Source: Microbaculum marinisediminis (lineage in GTDB: Bacteria > Pseudomonadota > Alphaproteobacteria > Rhizobiales > Tepidamorphaceae). Taken from it: a stretch of 64,000 nucleotides of DNA. Positions 18,070 to 27,008 of the stretch are shown here, piece by piece. Position numbers and translations under genes: made by a program. The notes below the pieces were generated by a model that worked only from the letters and a program-made list of their open reading frames with translations, did not search any database and had not been told where the DNA came from. Each line of letters starts with the position of its first letter. Position 1 is the first letter of the stretch. Where the stretch lies: assembly GCF_025397915.1 (NCBI RefSeq), contig NZ_JALIDZ010000004.1, positions 434,001 to 498,000 on the forward strand, written 5' to 3'.

Positions 18070-18135
18070 TTTCCCCAACAGATTGATTTTCCGAACAGGT
18101 CGATTTCCCGAGCAGGCCGATTTTCCGATCGGGTC
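18068..18135. repeat. 17-bp tandem repeat, four copies
   Basis: Four head-to-tail 17-base units: 18068-18084, 18085-18101, 18102-18118 and 18119-18135, all variants of GATTTTCCGAACAGGTC. The first begins inside the TGA stop of the preceding gene. On the minus strand the last units can fold (CCGAT, loop, ATCGG), so the array might also help end transcription of the leftward gene at 18154. Confidence 0.85.
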
Positions 18136-18153
18136 GGGGGACGGCTCCGCCGG

Positions 18154-18684
18154 CTAGGCTTGGTCCGTCAGGGCCCGGCCGAGGACGGCGAGCCGCTTGT
18201 CGACCACGCCGATCTCGTCCATGTGGTCGAGGGTGGCGCGCACGTAGTCGACGTTGGGGCCGGACATGCCGTGGCCCTGCCTAACCAGCTCGATCTGGCG
18301 GTTGAGGGGAAGCGCGCCGGCGTATTGCTGATGGGCGCGGTCGACGACATAGCACAGCGCCGGCGTCGCCCGGTGGCTGCCGTCGAGAAGCTCGATCTGG
18401 CGGGTCACTTCGCGATAGACCATCGTCACCTGCTCGCGGGCGCGCAGATAGTCGACGACCGCCGCGCGGGCCTGCGGCGCGATGCGGAAGGCGACGCCGA
18501 GGCAGGCGCCGCCGCGGTCGAGGCCGAGCACGAGGCCGGGCCTGTCCGGCGTGCCGCGATGGACATGGCTGTAGACGCAGAGCGAGCGGTGCAGGCCGCG
18601 CAGGCGGGCGGGCACTCGCTCGACATGCTCGAAACCGGGCCGCCACATCAGCGAGCCGTAGCCAAACACCCAGAAGTCGCTCAT
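18154..18684 (-). CDS. Gamma-glutamylcyclotransferase, ChaC family
   Basis: 176 residues. Begins with the family signature DFWVFGYGSLMWRPGFE and has YLRAREQVTMVYREV, where the glutamate of the family active site falls. ChaC enzymes cleave the gamma-glutamyl bond of glutathione to give 5-oxoproline and Cys-Gly. Start ATG 18684 (MSDFWVFGYG) is preferred to the upstream in-frame ATG at 18750, which adds 22 non-family residues. Cytosolic; no operon partner. Confidence 0.9.
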   Translation of the reverse strand: MSDFWVFGYGSLMWRPGFEHVERVPARLRGLHRSLCVYSHVHRGTPDRPGLVLGLDRGGACLGVAFRIAPQARAAVVDYLRAREQVTMVYREVTRQIELLDGSHRATPALCYVVDRAHQQYAGALPLNRQIELVRQGHGMSGPNVDYVRATLDHMDEIGVVDKRLAVLGRALTDQA

Positions 18685-18878
18685 AGTCCCGTCACTCGAA
18701 ACAGGTCGCCATCCGACGCGCTGCCGATCCAGATCACCCAATCGGGGCAACCATTGAGGGCGCCCGTGCGGGCGGTTGCCCTATCAGCGCCGCGATCGGT
18801 TGGCAATGTCCAGGTCCAGACCTGTTCGGGTCGAGACCTCGCCGCAATCCCGCTTTTGCCGATCGGTACGATACGTCC

Positions 18879-19973
18879 ATGACTGAGCCAGACTCCGCCC
18901 CAACCCCTTCCGACAGCACCGGATCGGGAAAGCTCGGCCGGCCGCCGCGCTTTGTCGTGCTCGTGGCGCTCGCCGTCGTCGCCGTGGCGGCGGGCTGGAG
19001 CGCCGTCTGGTATTTCGGCACCCAGAAGGCGGACGCGATGATAACGGCCTGGCTTGCCGACGAGGCGGCCAGGGGGCGGACCTATGCCTGCGGCGAGCGC
19101 AGCGTCGGCGGCTATCCGTTCCGCGTCGAGGTGCGCTGTACCGAGCCGAGCGTCGATATCGCCGACGCCAAGCCGCATGTGCGCGCGAGCGCGAGCGGGT
19201 TCCGGGCGGTGGCGCAGGTGTGGAACCTCACCCACGTGATCTATGAGATCGACGGACCGGTGCGCATCGAGGGCGGCAACAAGCGGCGGCCGGCCTTCGC
19301 CGTCGATACCGACTGGGATCTGCTGCAGGGCTCGCTGCGCGCCCCCGGCGGACAGATCGCGCGCGGGGACCTGGCGATCACCGGCTTCACAGCCATGCCC
19401 GATCCTGCCGTGGGCGGCCCCGGTGGCGGCGCGACCGTGACGGCGAGCCGGGTCGGCATCCACGGCCGCAAGGCCGACACGGCCCCCGACGCCCATGACG
19501 TCGACATCGCCGTCGACACGATCGATCTGGTGGTGACGCCGGACGGCATGGGGCCGTCCGACGCGGTTGATCTGAGCTTCGTCGGTCGGCTCGGCGCCCT
19601 GCCCTATCCGCCGCCGCGCGACCCGGAAGCCTTCCTCGCCGCCTGGCGCGCCAACGGCGGCAGCGTCGAGGTCGGCAAACTGAGCGCCACCCAGGGCGAG
19701 ACCGAACTGCGCGCCGAGGGCACGCTCACCCCGGACGGCGCCGGCCGGCCGGAGGGCTCGGTGACGATCAAGCTCGCCGGACCGGATCTCACCACTCCCG
19801 GATCCGCGGGCGCCTTCGGCGGGCTTGCCCCGGTCATGGCGCTGGCGCTGCGCCTCGCCGGCCGCCCCGACGACATCGAGGGGCGCACGGCCGTGTCGGG
19901 CACCATCGAGATGCGCGACGGCAAGGTGTTCCTCGGGCCGATGCCGATCGCCGAGCTGCCGAAGATCTTCTGA
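18879..19973 (+). CDS. DUF2125 domain-containing membrane-anchored protein
   Basis: 364 residues. A Pro/Ser-rich cytosolic start, one membrane helix (about 25-47, FVVLVALAVVAVAAGWSAVWYF), then a large beta-rich periplasmic part with the DUF2125 core (ERSVGGYPFRVEVRC, VWNLTHVIYEIDGPV). DUF2125 proteins are common in alphaproteobacteria and resemble AsmA-like beta structures, but no function is proven. The gene ends six bases before the convergent cyclase gene. Confidence 0.85.
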   Translation: MTEPDSAPTPSDSTGSGKLGRPPRFVVLVALAVVAVAAGWSAVWYFGTQKADAMITAWLADEAARGRTYACGERSVGGYPFRVEVRCTEPSVDIADAKPHVRASASGFRAVAQVWNLTHVIYEIDGPVRIEGGNKRRPAFAVDTDWDLLQGSLRAPGGQIARGDLAITGFTAMPDPAVGGPGGGATVTASRVGIHGRKADTAPDAHDVDIAVDTIDLVVTPDGMGPSDAVDLSFVGRLGALPYPPPRDPEAFLAAWRANGGSVEVGKLSATQGETELRAEGTLTPDGAGRPEGSVTIKLAGPDLTTPGSAGAFGGLAPVMALALRLAGRPDDIEGRTAVSGTIEMRDGKVFLGPMPIAELPKIF

Positions 19974-19979
19974 GACGGC

Positions 19980-22211
19980 CTACATCTTCTGCGCCTGCCA
20001 GACGCCGTCCCAGTCGGCCGGGGGCGGCGTCCGGGCGAAATAGACGCAGCGCTCGGCGAACAGGTCGGCCAGGTCCGAAAGGCCGTACGGCGCCGCGGCG
20101 CGGGAGAGCGAGGCGAACTGCTGCTGCGCGCCGGCCCAGTCCTGCCGGCGATAGGCGGCCAGCGCGGCCGAGAACTGTTCCATGACCGATCGCAGCGAGG
20201 AATCGACCTGCAGCTCGGACCCGCCCAGGATCGTCCAGATGCGTTCCGGATGCTCGCGTCCCTTGACCCGCACGGTGTCGATCTCGAGCACGGTCATGTC
20301 GGCCGCGCCCCGTTGGCATGCCGCGTCGGAGACGAGGGTGGTCACGCCATAGTAGGCGGTGAGGTTCTCCAGGCGCGAGGCGAGGTTCACCGCGTCGCCG
20401 AGCGCGGAATAGTCGAAGCGCATGTCCGAGCCCATGTTGCCGACGATCGCCACGCCGGTGGCGATGCCGATCCCGAGCCGCAGCTCGGCGACCGCGCCGT
20501 CCGCTCCCTGTTCGGCGGCCTCCGACCGGCGGGCGGCGTTCAGCGTCCTCAGCCGGTCGATCATCTCCAGCGAGGCCTCGCAGGCGCGGCGGCTGTGGTG
20601 CGGATCGTCGAGCGGGGCGTTCCAGAAAGCCATGATCGCGTCGCCGATATACTTGTCGATGGTGCCCGACCGCTCGGTGATCGCATTGGTGAGCGGCGTC
20701 AGCAGGCGGTTCATGAGGGCGATCAGTGCCGGCGGATTGTCGCGGTAGCCTTCGGCGATGCCGGTGAACCCGCGCACGTCGCTGAACAGCACCGTGAGCT
20801 CGCGGGTCTCGCCGCCAAGCGTCAGTTGCTCGGGATGCTCGGCGAGGCGCTCGACCAGGCTCGGCGCGATGTAGTGGCTGAACGCCTGCCGTACGCGATT
20901 ACGCTCCCGCTCCGTCTGGAAATAGAAGAAGACGGTGGCGAAGCCGTAGACGACGGTCAGCACGACCCAGGGCATCATGGGATCGAGCAGGATGCCGAAG
21001 CGGAGGTAGCCCACCCACGATACCGTCAGCACGATGATGACCGCCAGCGCGCCGGCCAGGGCGCCGGTGAACGCGCCGAGATAGTAGATCATCGCCGCGA
21101 GCGCGATGCTGCCGACGGCCGTGTAGGCGATCTCCAGCCCGGTGGAATAGTCCGGCCGCAGCATCAGGCGCCCCTGCAGCAGCTGCTCGAGCGCCTGCGC
21201 GTGCACCTCGACGCCGGGCAGGACCGCGTCTAGCGGCGTGGCGCGCAGGTCGAACAGGCCCGGCGCGCTGGTGCCGATCACGACGATCCGCCCGGCGATG
21301 TCCTCCGGCTTCACGGTGCCGTCGAGGACCGACGCGGCGGAGATGTACCGTTCGGTGCGGTGCGGCGAGAACGCGAGCCACATCTGACCCGATTCCTCGG
21401 TCGGAATGCGGTGGTTGCCGATGCGCACCGAGGTGATGCCGCTTTCGACCGAACTGCCCTCGCCGCCGGCCGTGGACGAGCGGATCGCGATCGTGTCCGC
21501 GCCTTCGGCCAGGCGTAGAGTTTCGGAGACCAGCGAGGGATAGAGCGCATCACCGAAGCGCACGACCAGCGGAACCTTGCGGACGATCTGGTCGGACTCC
21601 GGAAACCAGTTGAGCGAGCCGATGCCGGCGGCGGCATCGTTGAGCACGGGCGTGTTGAGCGTCGCCGTCCTGAATGTCGGAACGTGCCGCGAGGGATCGG
21701 AGCCCAGCAGGGCGAAGGAGGTCGGTGCCGGCGGTATCTCCGGCCCCGCGTCGGCGCGGCCGATCGCGCCGAGCACGACGCTGCCCTCGCCGATCGCCGC
21801 GGCAAAGGCGTCGTCGCCCGAGCGCGGCTTCGGTAGCTGGTCCAGCAGCGTGCGCGCCTCGGGCCGGTCCTCGAGCGCGGTGTAGAGCGCGGCAAGCGGG
21901 TCCGGCTCGGGATCGGGGAAGGCGAAGTCGAAGGCGATGACAACGGCGCCGAGCTGCTCCAGGCGGACGACGAGACGGGCGACCAGCTCGCGTGGCCAGG
22001 GCCAGCGGCCGTAGGCCGAGAGGGAGGCCTGATCGATATCGACGATGCGGACCGGGAAGGCCGGATCGACGGGGCGGGGGGCGAGGCGCTGGAACACGTC
22101 GAAAGCGAGCAGCCGCAGCCTGACGAGCGGATCGGGGTCGAGAAGGCGGATGCCGGCGACCGAGAGGATGATGACCGCGATCGCAAGCGCATAGGTCGCG
22201 CGCGTGCCCAA
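19980..22211 (-). CDS. CHASE2-domain class III adenylate/guanylate cyclase
   Basis: 743 residues. N-terminal membrane helix (about 5-22), a periplasmic CHASE2 sensor domain (about 30-335; VRIVDIDQASLSAYGRWPWP), three membrane helices (about 340-415), then a class III cyclase catalytic domain (about 460-640). The metal-site motif SDVRGFTGIAEGY, DAIMAFWNAP and GIGIATGVAIVGNMGS are intact, as is YSALGDAVNLASRLE, so it should make cAMP or cGMP. A 100-residue helical tail follows. It is divergent from a FecR-domain gene; CHASE2 cyclases and FecR-type proteins are often neighbours, which suggests the secreted partner helps tune the sensor. The signal sensed is unknown. Confidence 0.92.
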   Translation of the reverse strand: MGTRATYALAIAVIILSVAGIRLLDPDPLVRLRLLAFDVFQRLAPRPVDPAFPVRIVDIDQASLSAYGRWPWPRELVARLVVRLEQLGAVVIAFDFAFPDPEPDPLAALYTALEDRPEARTLLDQLPKPRSGDDAFAAAIGEGSVVLGAIGRADAGPEIPPAPTSFALLGSDPSRHVPTFRTATLNTPVLNDAAAGIGSLNWFPESDQIVRKVPLVVRFGDALYPSLVSETLRLAEGADTIAIRSSTAGGEGSSVESGITSVRIGNHRIPTEESGQMWLAFSPHRTERYISAASVLDGTVKPEDIAGRIVVIGTSAPGLFDLRATPLDAVLPGVEVHAQALEQLLQGRLMLRPDYSTGLEIAYTAVGSIALAAMIYYLGAFTGALAGALAVIIVLTVSWVGYLRFGILLDPMMPWVVLTVVYGFATVFFYFQTERERNRVRQAFSHYIAPSLVERLAEHPEQLTLGGETRELTVLFSDVRGFTGIAEGYRDNPPALIALMNRLLTPLTNAITERSGTIDKYIGDAIMAFWNAPLDDPHHSRRACEASLEMIDRLRTLNAARRSEAAEQGADGAVAELRLGIGIATGVAIVGNMGSDMRFDYSALGDAVNLASRLENLTAYYGVTTLVSDAACQRGAADMTVLEIDTVRVKGREHPERIWTILGGSELQVDSSLRSVMEQFSAALAAYRRQDWAGAQQQFASLSRAAAPYGLSDLADLFAERCVYFARTPPPADWDGVWQAQKM

Positions 22212-22269
22212 GTTCCCCTACCCCCGTAGTCCGTTCTGCCCGTTAAGGCTTTTGCGGCGCAGACACTAT

Positions 22270-22279
22270 CTGATATCAG
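22270..22279. promoter_or_regulatory. 10-bp palindrome in the cyclase/fecR divergent spacer
   Basis: CTGATATCAG is a perfect palindrome lying within the likely fecR promoter (TTGCGG upstream, TATGCT at about 22285). It is short, so chance is possible. Confidence 0.25.
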
Positions 22280-22322
22280 CCGACTATGCTAACTTTCCGT
22301 CCGCGGCATGGAGGGTCCTGGT

Positions 22323-23135
22323 ATGCACGGCGTGAGTGCCATTTTCGATACATTGCGTAGTGTGACCGGAAAGCGGCGCCTGTTCGTGGCAGCCGCGCTC
22401 GTGGCGACGGCAATGGCGGGTGTAGCCGCGCCGGCGCACGCGACCACGGAAAGCGGAATCGGTACCACCGTCGTCACCGTCAGGAGCGTGACCGGGCAGC
22501 TCGGTCAGAACGAACGCGACCTCGGCGTGGGCGACCGCGTCTTTCTGAACGAACTGCTGGAAACGGGCTCGGATTCGCATGCCGAGCTGCAGCTCGACGA
22601 CGATACCAAGCTCGCCCTGGGGCCGAACGGCAGCCTCACTCTCGACGACTATGTCGTCGGCGGCGGCGAGGGCAGCGGGCGCGTGGTCCTCAACGTGCTG
22701 AAGGGCGCCTTCCGCTTCATTACCGGCGAGAACGACAAGGACGCCTACCGTATCGACACGCCGTCGGCGACCATCGGCGTGCTCGGCACCGTCTTCGACC
22801 TCTACGTCTACGACGAGGACGAGACGCTGCTGCTGCTTTTGGAGGGCGAGGTCGAGATCTGCTCGCGGACCGCGCCCGGCTCCATGGGCGGCTGCAAGTC
22901 GCTGTCCGAGCCGAACCAGCTCATCTACTCGTGCGGCGAGGGCGTGCTGACCGACCCGATCAAATGGTCGGATAGCCTGCTCCCGGACACGCCGGTGACG
23001 ACCGCGTTTCCGTTCCTTCAGGACGCGCCGCAGATCGATCCGGTCAAGCGGTCCGAATATTCGGAGATCAGCGACGAATCGGACGAGGCCCGCAGGCTGA
23101 TCGCCATCGCACGGGAGCGCTGCCGCACCCGGTAA
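22323..23135 (+). CDS. Secreted FecR-domain protein
   Basis: 270 residues. Signal peptide (KRRLFVAAALVATAMAG, ending APAHA) then a FecR domain (about 50-190): VTGQLGQNERDLGVGDRVFLNE, LALGPNGSLTLDDYV, and RIDTPSATIGVLGTVFDLYV, the strand-turn pattern of that fold. A Cys-bearing C-terminal region follows. Such stand-alone secreted FecR proteins lack the anti-sigma helix and probably bind partners in the periplasm. ATG 22323 is preferred to ATG 22308 because GGAGGG (22310-22315) gives it proper spacing. Divergent from the CHASE2 cyclase and followed by the GH26-like gene. Confidence 0.88.
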   Translation: MHGVSAIFDTLRSVTGKRRLFVAAALVATAMAGVAAPAHATTESGIGTTVVTVRSVTGQLGQNERDLGVGDRVFLNELLETGSDSHAELQLDDDTKLALGPNGSLTLDDYVVGGGEGSGRVVLNVLKGAFRFITGENDKDAYRIDTPSATIGVLGTVFDLYVYDEDETLLLLLEGEVEICSRTAPGSMGGCKSLSEPNQLIYSCGEGVLTDPIKWSDSLLPDTPVTTAFPFLQDAPQIDPVKRSEYSEISDESDEARRLIAIARERCRTR

Positions 23136-23199
23136 GGGGTCTTCGATCGGGAAGGCCCCGATCCGCAAGGGATGCCCCATCTGCAAGGGATGGACGTCG

Positions 23200-24204
23200 A
23201 TGAAATCCCTGATCCGATACCGATACCGATACCGATACCTATGGCGGCGCGCGGCGCTGATGGGCGCCGCGGTGCTGCTGTGCGCCGCAGCGCCGGGCCT
23301 GGCCCACGCTGCGAAAGCCGTCACGCTGGCGAGTGCCGATGTGTCCGCTGCTCAGGCGGAGGCCGCCGGGCCGACCGACCTTCAGGTCGGCATCTACGAC
23401 CCCGACGGCGCCTTCGCCGATGCGTCGCGTGTCCAGATCGAGCACGTGTTCATGCCGTGGCAGAATATCGATCTGGCGTCGCTGGACGTCGCCGACCGCT
23501 ATGCCGCCGACCGTGGCCGCACGCTGCTTCTGACGGTTGAGCCGTGGTCGTGGTCGCCGCTCGAGCCGGTGTTTCCCGACGAGCTGAGAGAGGGACTCCT
23601 GTCGGGGCGCTACGACGACCGGATCGGTGAGCTGTGCGGCAGGATCGCCAAGTTGCGCAGTCCGGTGACCGTGCGCTGGGCGCACGAAATGGACCTCAAG
23701 AACGGCCGCTATCCGTGGTCGGACTGGCGGCCGAGCGACTATGTCGCCGCCTATCGCCATTTCGTCGATCTGTGCCGCGAGAAGGCGCCGGACCTGACCT
23801 TCATGTGGTCGCCGCGCGGCGAGTTCGACCTGGGCCTCTATTATCCTGGCGACGACTATGTCGACGAGATCGGGCTTTCGGTCTTCGGCTACCAGGCCTA
23901 CGACCAGGTGGCCAACGGACACGAACGGGACCTGACCGAGCTGCTGAAGCCGAGCTACGACCGGGCGGTAAAGTTCGGCAAGCCGATCTACATCTCGGAA
24001 TTCGGCTGCGCCGGCGATGTGGCCTACATGGAGCGTTGCAACGACTTCTCGGCGGCGACGCTGAAGCAGTTCCCGTTGCTGGAGGGCGTCGTCTACTACA
24101 GCGCCGTCGAACCGGGTCAGTGGCCCGCGGTCTACGGCAAGCCGGACTGGCGCGTCGTGCCGGGCTCGGGGCCGGGCTCCGGATTGCTGGCGGGACCGAA
24201 CTGA
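23200..24204 (+). CDS. Secreted glycoside hydrolase, GH26-like (beta-mannanase type)
   Basis: 334 residues. Signal peptide with an unusual basic start, Arg-Tyr repeated four times, then a hydrophobic core to about residue 37. The catalytic barrel carries VRWAHEMD with Glu163, the expected acid/base, and PIYISEFG with Glu267, the expected nucleophile, in the spacing of GH26 enzymes such as beta-mannanases and exopolysaccharide hydrolases. It follows fecR by 64 bases and may share its transcript, linking a periplasmic polysaccharide activity to the CHASE2/FecR pair. The true substrate is unknown. Confidence 0.8.
   Translation: MKSLIRYRYRYRYLWRRAALMGAAVLLCAAAPGLAHAAKAVTLASADVSAAQAEAAGPTDLQVGIYDPDGAFADASRVQIEHVFMPWQNIDLASLDVADRYAADRGRTLLLTVEPWSWSPLEPVFPDELREGLLSGRYDDRIGELCGRIAKLRSPVTVRWAHEMDLKNGRYPWSDWRPSDYVAAYRHFVDLCREKAPDLTFMWSPRGEFDLGLYYPGDDYVDEIGLSVFGYQAYDQVANGHERDLTELLKPSYDRAVKFGKPIYISEFGCAGDVAYMERCNDFSAATLKQFPLLEGVVYYSAVEPGQWPAVYGKPDWRVVPGSGPGSGLLAGPN
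23214..23243 (+). repeat. Hexanucleotide CCGATA repeat in a signal-peptide coding region
   Basis: Four perfect CCGATA units (23214-23237) plus a changed fifth (CCTATG) begin 14 bases after the GH26-like start codon and encode the Arg-Tyr repeats of its signal peptide. Six-base units keep the frame, so copy change would alter signal-peptide length and charge, not switch the gene off. Confidence 0.85.
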
Positions 24205-24222
24205 CGCCCCTCGCCTGACACC

Positions 24223-25008
24223 TTAGGTCTCGTCGAGTCGCGCCGCGCGCAGCGCCGGCAGGCCGACGCCCGTCGCCTCGAAGCCGCCGTCGGCGGCGAT
24301 CATCTGGCCGGTGACGTAGCTCGCCTTGTCCGAGCACAGGAAGACGATCACGTTCGCGATCTCCTCTTCCGAGCCGTAGCGGTTGAGGGGGATCGCGTCG
24401 TGATAGGCGTCGACGATCTCCCGCGTGTGCACGGCGGCGGCGAGCTTGGTGCGCACCGGCCCGGGCGCGACGCAGTTCACGCGGATCCCGTATTCGCCGA
24501 GCTCGGCCGCCTGTTGCCGGGTCAGATGGATCACGGCGGCCTTCGAGGTGCCGTAGGCGACGCGCAGGGTGGAGGCGCGCAGGCCGGAGATGCTGGCCAC
24601 GTTGACGATGCAGCCCCCGGTCTTCTTCAGCTCGGGGGTGGCGGCCTGCGAGCACAGGAAGACGCCGTCGAGATTGGTCGCCATCACCGCGCGCCAGCGC
24701 TCGAAGTCGGTCCGTTCCAGGGGGCCGAAATCGGCGACGCCGGCATTGTTGACCAGATAGTCGATGCGGCCGAACCGCGCCCGCGTATCGGCTATCATGG
24801 CGGCGACGGCGTGCGGCCTGGAGATGTCGTAGGGCAGAGCCAGGACGTCGCCCAGGTTCCGGGCGGCCTCCTCCAGGGCGGCCTCCTCCAGGGCCGGGAC
24901 GTCGCGGTCGACCATCGCGACCGAGACGCCTTCGGCCAGGAACAGTTTCGTGGTGGCCAGCCCGATGCCGCGCGCGGCCCCCGTCACGATCGCCGTCCGT
25001 CCCGTCAT
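24223..25008 (-). CDS. Short-chain dehydrogenase/reductase (SDR)
   Basis: 261 residues, classical SDR. NAD(P) motif TAIVTGAARGIG at the start, NNAG at about residue 90, catalytic serine in VNVASISGL, and YGTSK with catalytic Tyr and Lys. An Asp after the second strand (AMVDRD) favours NAD(H). C-terminal GQMIAADGGFEATG is typical. A 15-bp duplication at 24861-24890 adds five residues (EEAAL twice) to a surface helix. Substrate unknown; it stands alone between the GH26-like and lytic transglycosylase genes. Confidence 0.9.
   Translation of the reverse strand: MTGRTAIVTGAARGIGLATTKLFLAEGVSVAMVDRDVPALEEAALEEAARNLGDVLALPYDISRPHAVAAMIADTRARFGRIDYLVNNAGVADFGPLERTDFERWRAVMATNLDGVFLCSQAATPELKKTGGCIVNVASISGLRASTLRVAYGTSKAAVIHLTRQQAAELGEYGIRVNCVAPGPVRTKLAAAVHTREIVDAYHDAIPLNRYGSEEEIANVIVFLCSDKASYVTGQMIAADGGFEATGVGLPALRAARLDET
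24861..24890 (-). repeat. 15-bp in-frame tandem duplication in the SDR gene
   Basis: GGGCGGCCTCCTCCA occurs twice head to tail (24861-24875, 24876-24890), giving a repeated Glu-Glu-Ala-Ala-Leu in the protein. Confidence 0.8.
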
Positions 25009-25142
25009 GGTCTCTCCCTCGACGCGCGTCCGTTTCCCCCCGCAGCGTATACCGCCGGCGCATACGGCGCGAGACGGATCGCGCGCCGTACGGCTTTGGC
25101 GCCGCCGCGGACTTGCCGCGGTTGTGGTAAAGTTCCAGGGCG

Positions 25143-26027
25143 ATGAAACGCCTTGCCGCCGTTCTTCTGCTGGTTTCGGCCGCGGCCGGGCCCGTCCTGA
25201 TCCACGGGCCGGCGGCGGCGCGGCCGCTCGGCGATGCGTCCGCCGCGAAGGTTCCGACCCATCGCGAACTGATCTGCGCGCATGTCGAGGCGGCGGCCGG
25301 GGATCACGACCTGCCCGTCGCCTTCCTGACGCGGCTGATCTGGCGCGAAAGCAGCTTCCGGCCCGGCGTGGTGAGCCCGAAGGGCGCGCAGGGCATCGCC
25401 CAGTTCATGCCGGCGACGGCGGCCGAGCGGGGGCTTGCCGATCCGTTCGAGCCGGAGGCGGCGATCGACGCGGCGGCCTCCTTCCTCACCGACCTGCGCC
25501 GCGCGTTCGGAAACCTGGGCCTCGCGGCGGCCGCCTATAACGGCGGGCCGAACCGCGTCGCCGACTGGCTCTCCGGCAGCGGCGGTCTTCCCGCCGAGAC
25601 GCAGCGCTTCGTCTCCTTCATCACCGGGCGCGCCGCCGGCGACTGGAAGGGCTCGGCCGAATCCGGCCCGGTCGCCGACCCCCGCGAAAGCGCGCGGCCG
25701 GTGCGCTGCGCCAGCGTGGTCGCGGCGCTGGCGGCACCGGCGCGGGTCGTGCCGGCGGTCGGCCCGGCGCCGACGGCGCCCTGGGGCGCGCAGGTCGCGG
25801 GGCATTTCTCGAAGGACCGGGCGCTGGCGATCTACGCCCGTCTGCAGCAGCGCTACGAGGACGTGCTTGCCGGCCGGCCGGCGATGGTGGTGGGCACCCG
25901 CAACCGCTCGCGCGGCGCCGCGGTGTTCTTCAACGTGCGGGTTCCCGCCGAGACCCAGGAGGCCGCGGGCGATGTCTGCGCGCGGCTGAAGAAGGCAGGC
26001 GCGGCCTGCATCGTCCGCAAGAGCTGA
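25143..26027 (+). CDS. Lytic transglycosylase, SLT domain
   Basis: 294 residues. Signal peptide to about residue 27, then an SLT (family 1) lytic transglycosylase domain: LTRLIWRESSFRPGVVSPKG with catalytic Glu69, AQGIAQFMPATA, and AAYNGGPNRVADW. It cuts peptidoglycan in the periplasm. The C-terminal 110 residues end in VCARLKKAGAACIVRK, which resembles a SPOR-like peptidoglycan-binding end, by pattern only. No operon partner is evident. Confidence 0.9.
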   Translation: MKRLAAVLLLVSAAAGPVLIHGPAAARPLGDASAAKVPTHRELICAHVEAAAGDHDLPVAFLTRLIWRESSFRPGVVSPKGAQGIAQFMPATAAERGLADPFEPEAAIDAAASFLTDLRRAFGNLGLAAAAYNGGPNRVADWLSGSGGLPAETQRFVSFITGRAAGDWKGSAESGPVADPRESARPVRCASVVAALAAPARVVPAVGPAPTAPWGAQVAGHFSKDRALAIYARLQQRYEDVLAGRPAMVVGTRNRSRGAAVFFNVRVPAETQEAAGDVCARLKKAGAACIVRKS

Positions 26028-26052
26028 AGGGTGCCGGAGAGCCCCGGGCCGA

Positions 26053-26997
26053 CTATTCGCCGGGTTCCGCCGGCTTGCCGGCGCCGGGCGTGCGGCCGAA
26101 GTCGGGCGCCTCGGTCTCCTGGCCGGCCTCGATGATGCCGCGGCGGATGGCGCGGGTCTTGGTGAAGAGGTCGAACAGCGCGTCGCCGTCGCCGAAGCGG
26201 ATCGCCCGCTGCAGCGCCGAGAGATCCTCGGAGAAACGGGCCAGCATCTCCAGCACCGCCTCGCGGTTGTGCAGGAAGACGTCGCGCCACATGGTCGGGT
26301 CGGACGCGGCGATGCGGGTGAAGTCGCGGAATCCGCCCGCGGAATACTTCATCACCTCCGATTCGGTGACCTGTTCAAGGTGGGCTGCCGTGCCGACAAT
26401 ATTGTAGGCGATCAGGTGCGGCACGTGGCTGGTGATCGCCAGCACCATGTCGTGGTGCTCGGGCGTCATCACCTCGGTGTCGGCGCCGCAGGCTTCCCAG
26501 AAGCGCCGGACCAGATCGATGGCGGCCGTATCCGTGCCGGGCGGCGGGGTGACGATGCACCAGCGGTTCCGGAACAGGTCGGCGAAGCCGGCGTCGGGGC
26601 CGGAATGCTCTGTGCCGGCGATCGGGTGGGCCGGGACGAAATGGATGCTGTCCGGCAGGTGCGGCGCCACCTGGGCGATGACCGAGGCCTTGGTCGAGCC
26701 GACGTCGGAGACGACGGCGCCGGGCTTCAGCGCCGGGCCGACCGCCCGGGCGACCTGTTCCGACGCGCCGACGGGAATGCAGGCGATGACGAGGTCGGCG
26801 TCCCTGACCGCTTCGGTCGGATCGGTCGTGTAGCGGTCGCCGAGGCCCAGCTCCTCGGCGCGCGCGAGCGTCTCCGGCCGCCGCGTCTGCACGACGATAT
26901 GGCGGGCCAGCCCCTCGCGCTTCACGACGCGGGCGATGGACGATCCGATCAGGCCGATGCCGATCAGGGCCAGTGTGTCGACGAGTGGTTCGGGCAT
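26053..26997 (-). CDS. tyrC: Prephenate/arogenate dehydrogenase (TyrC type)
   Basis: 314 residues, NAD(P)-dependent oxidation of prephenate or arogenate on the tyrosine route. Rossmann motif LALIGIGLIGSSIAR at the start, then SDVGSTKASV, HPIAGTEHSG with the catalytic histidine, and DMVLAITSHVPHLIAYN. Last gene of a leftward set: chorismate mutase, hisC, tyrC, with gaps of 11 bases. The Pro/Gly-rich C-terminus is not conserved. Confidence 0.93.
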   Translation of the reverse strand: MPEPLVDTLALIGIGLIGSSIARVVKREGLARHIVVQTRRPETLARAEELGLGDRYTTDPTEAVRDADLVIACIPVGASEQVARAVGPALKPGAVVSDVGSTKASVIAQVAPHLPDSIHFVPAHPIAGTEHSGPDAGFADLFRNRWCIVTPPPGTDTAAIDLVRRFWEACGADTEVMTPEHHDMVLAITSHVPHLIAYNIVGTAAHLEQVTESEVMKYSAGGFRDFTRIAASDPTMWRDVFLHNREAVLEMLARFSEDLSALQRAIRFGDGDALFDLFTKTRAIRRGIIEAGQETEAPDFGRTPGAGKPAEPGE

Positions 26998-27008
26998 GCG
27001 CTCGCCGT

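Noticed and set aside
23214-23243. Hexamer repeat as an on/off phase-variation tract
   Set aside because: Units of six bases keep the reading frame, so slippage cannot switch the gene off; only length modulation is possible.
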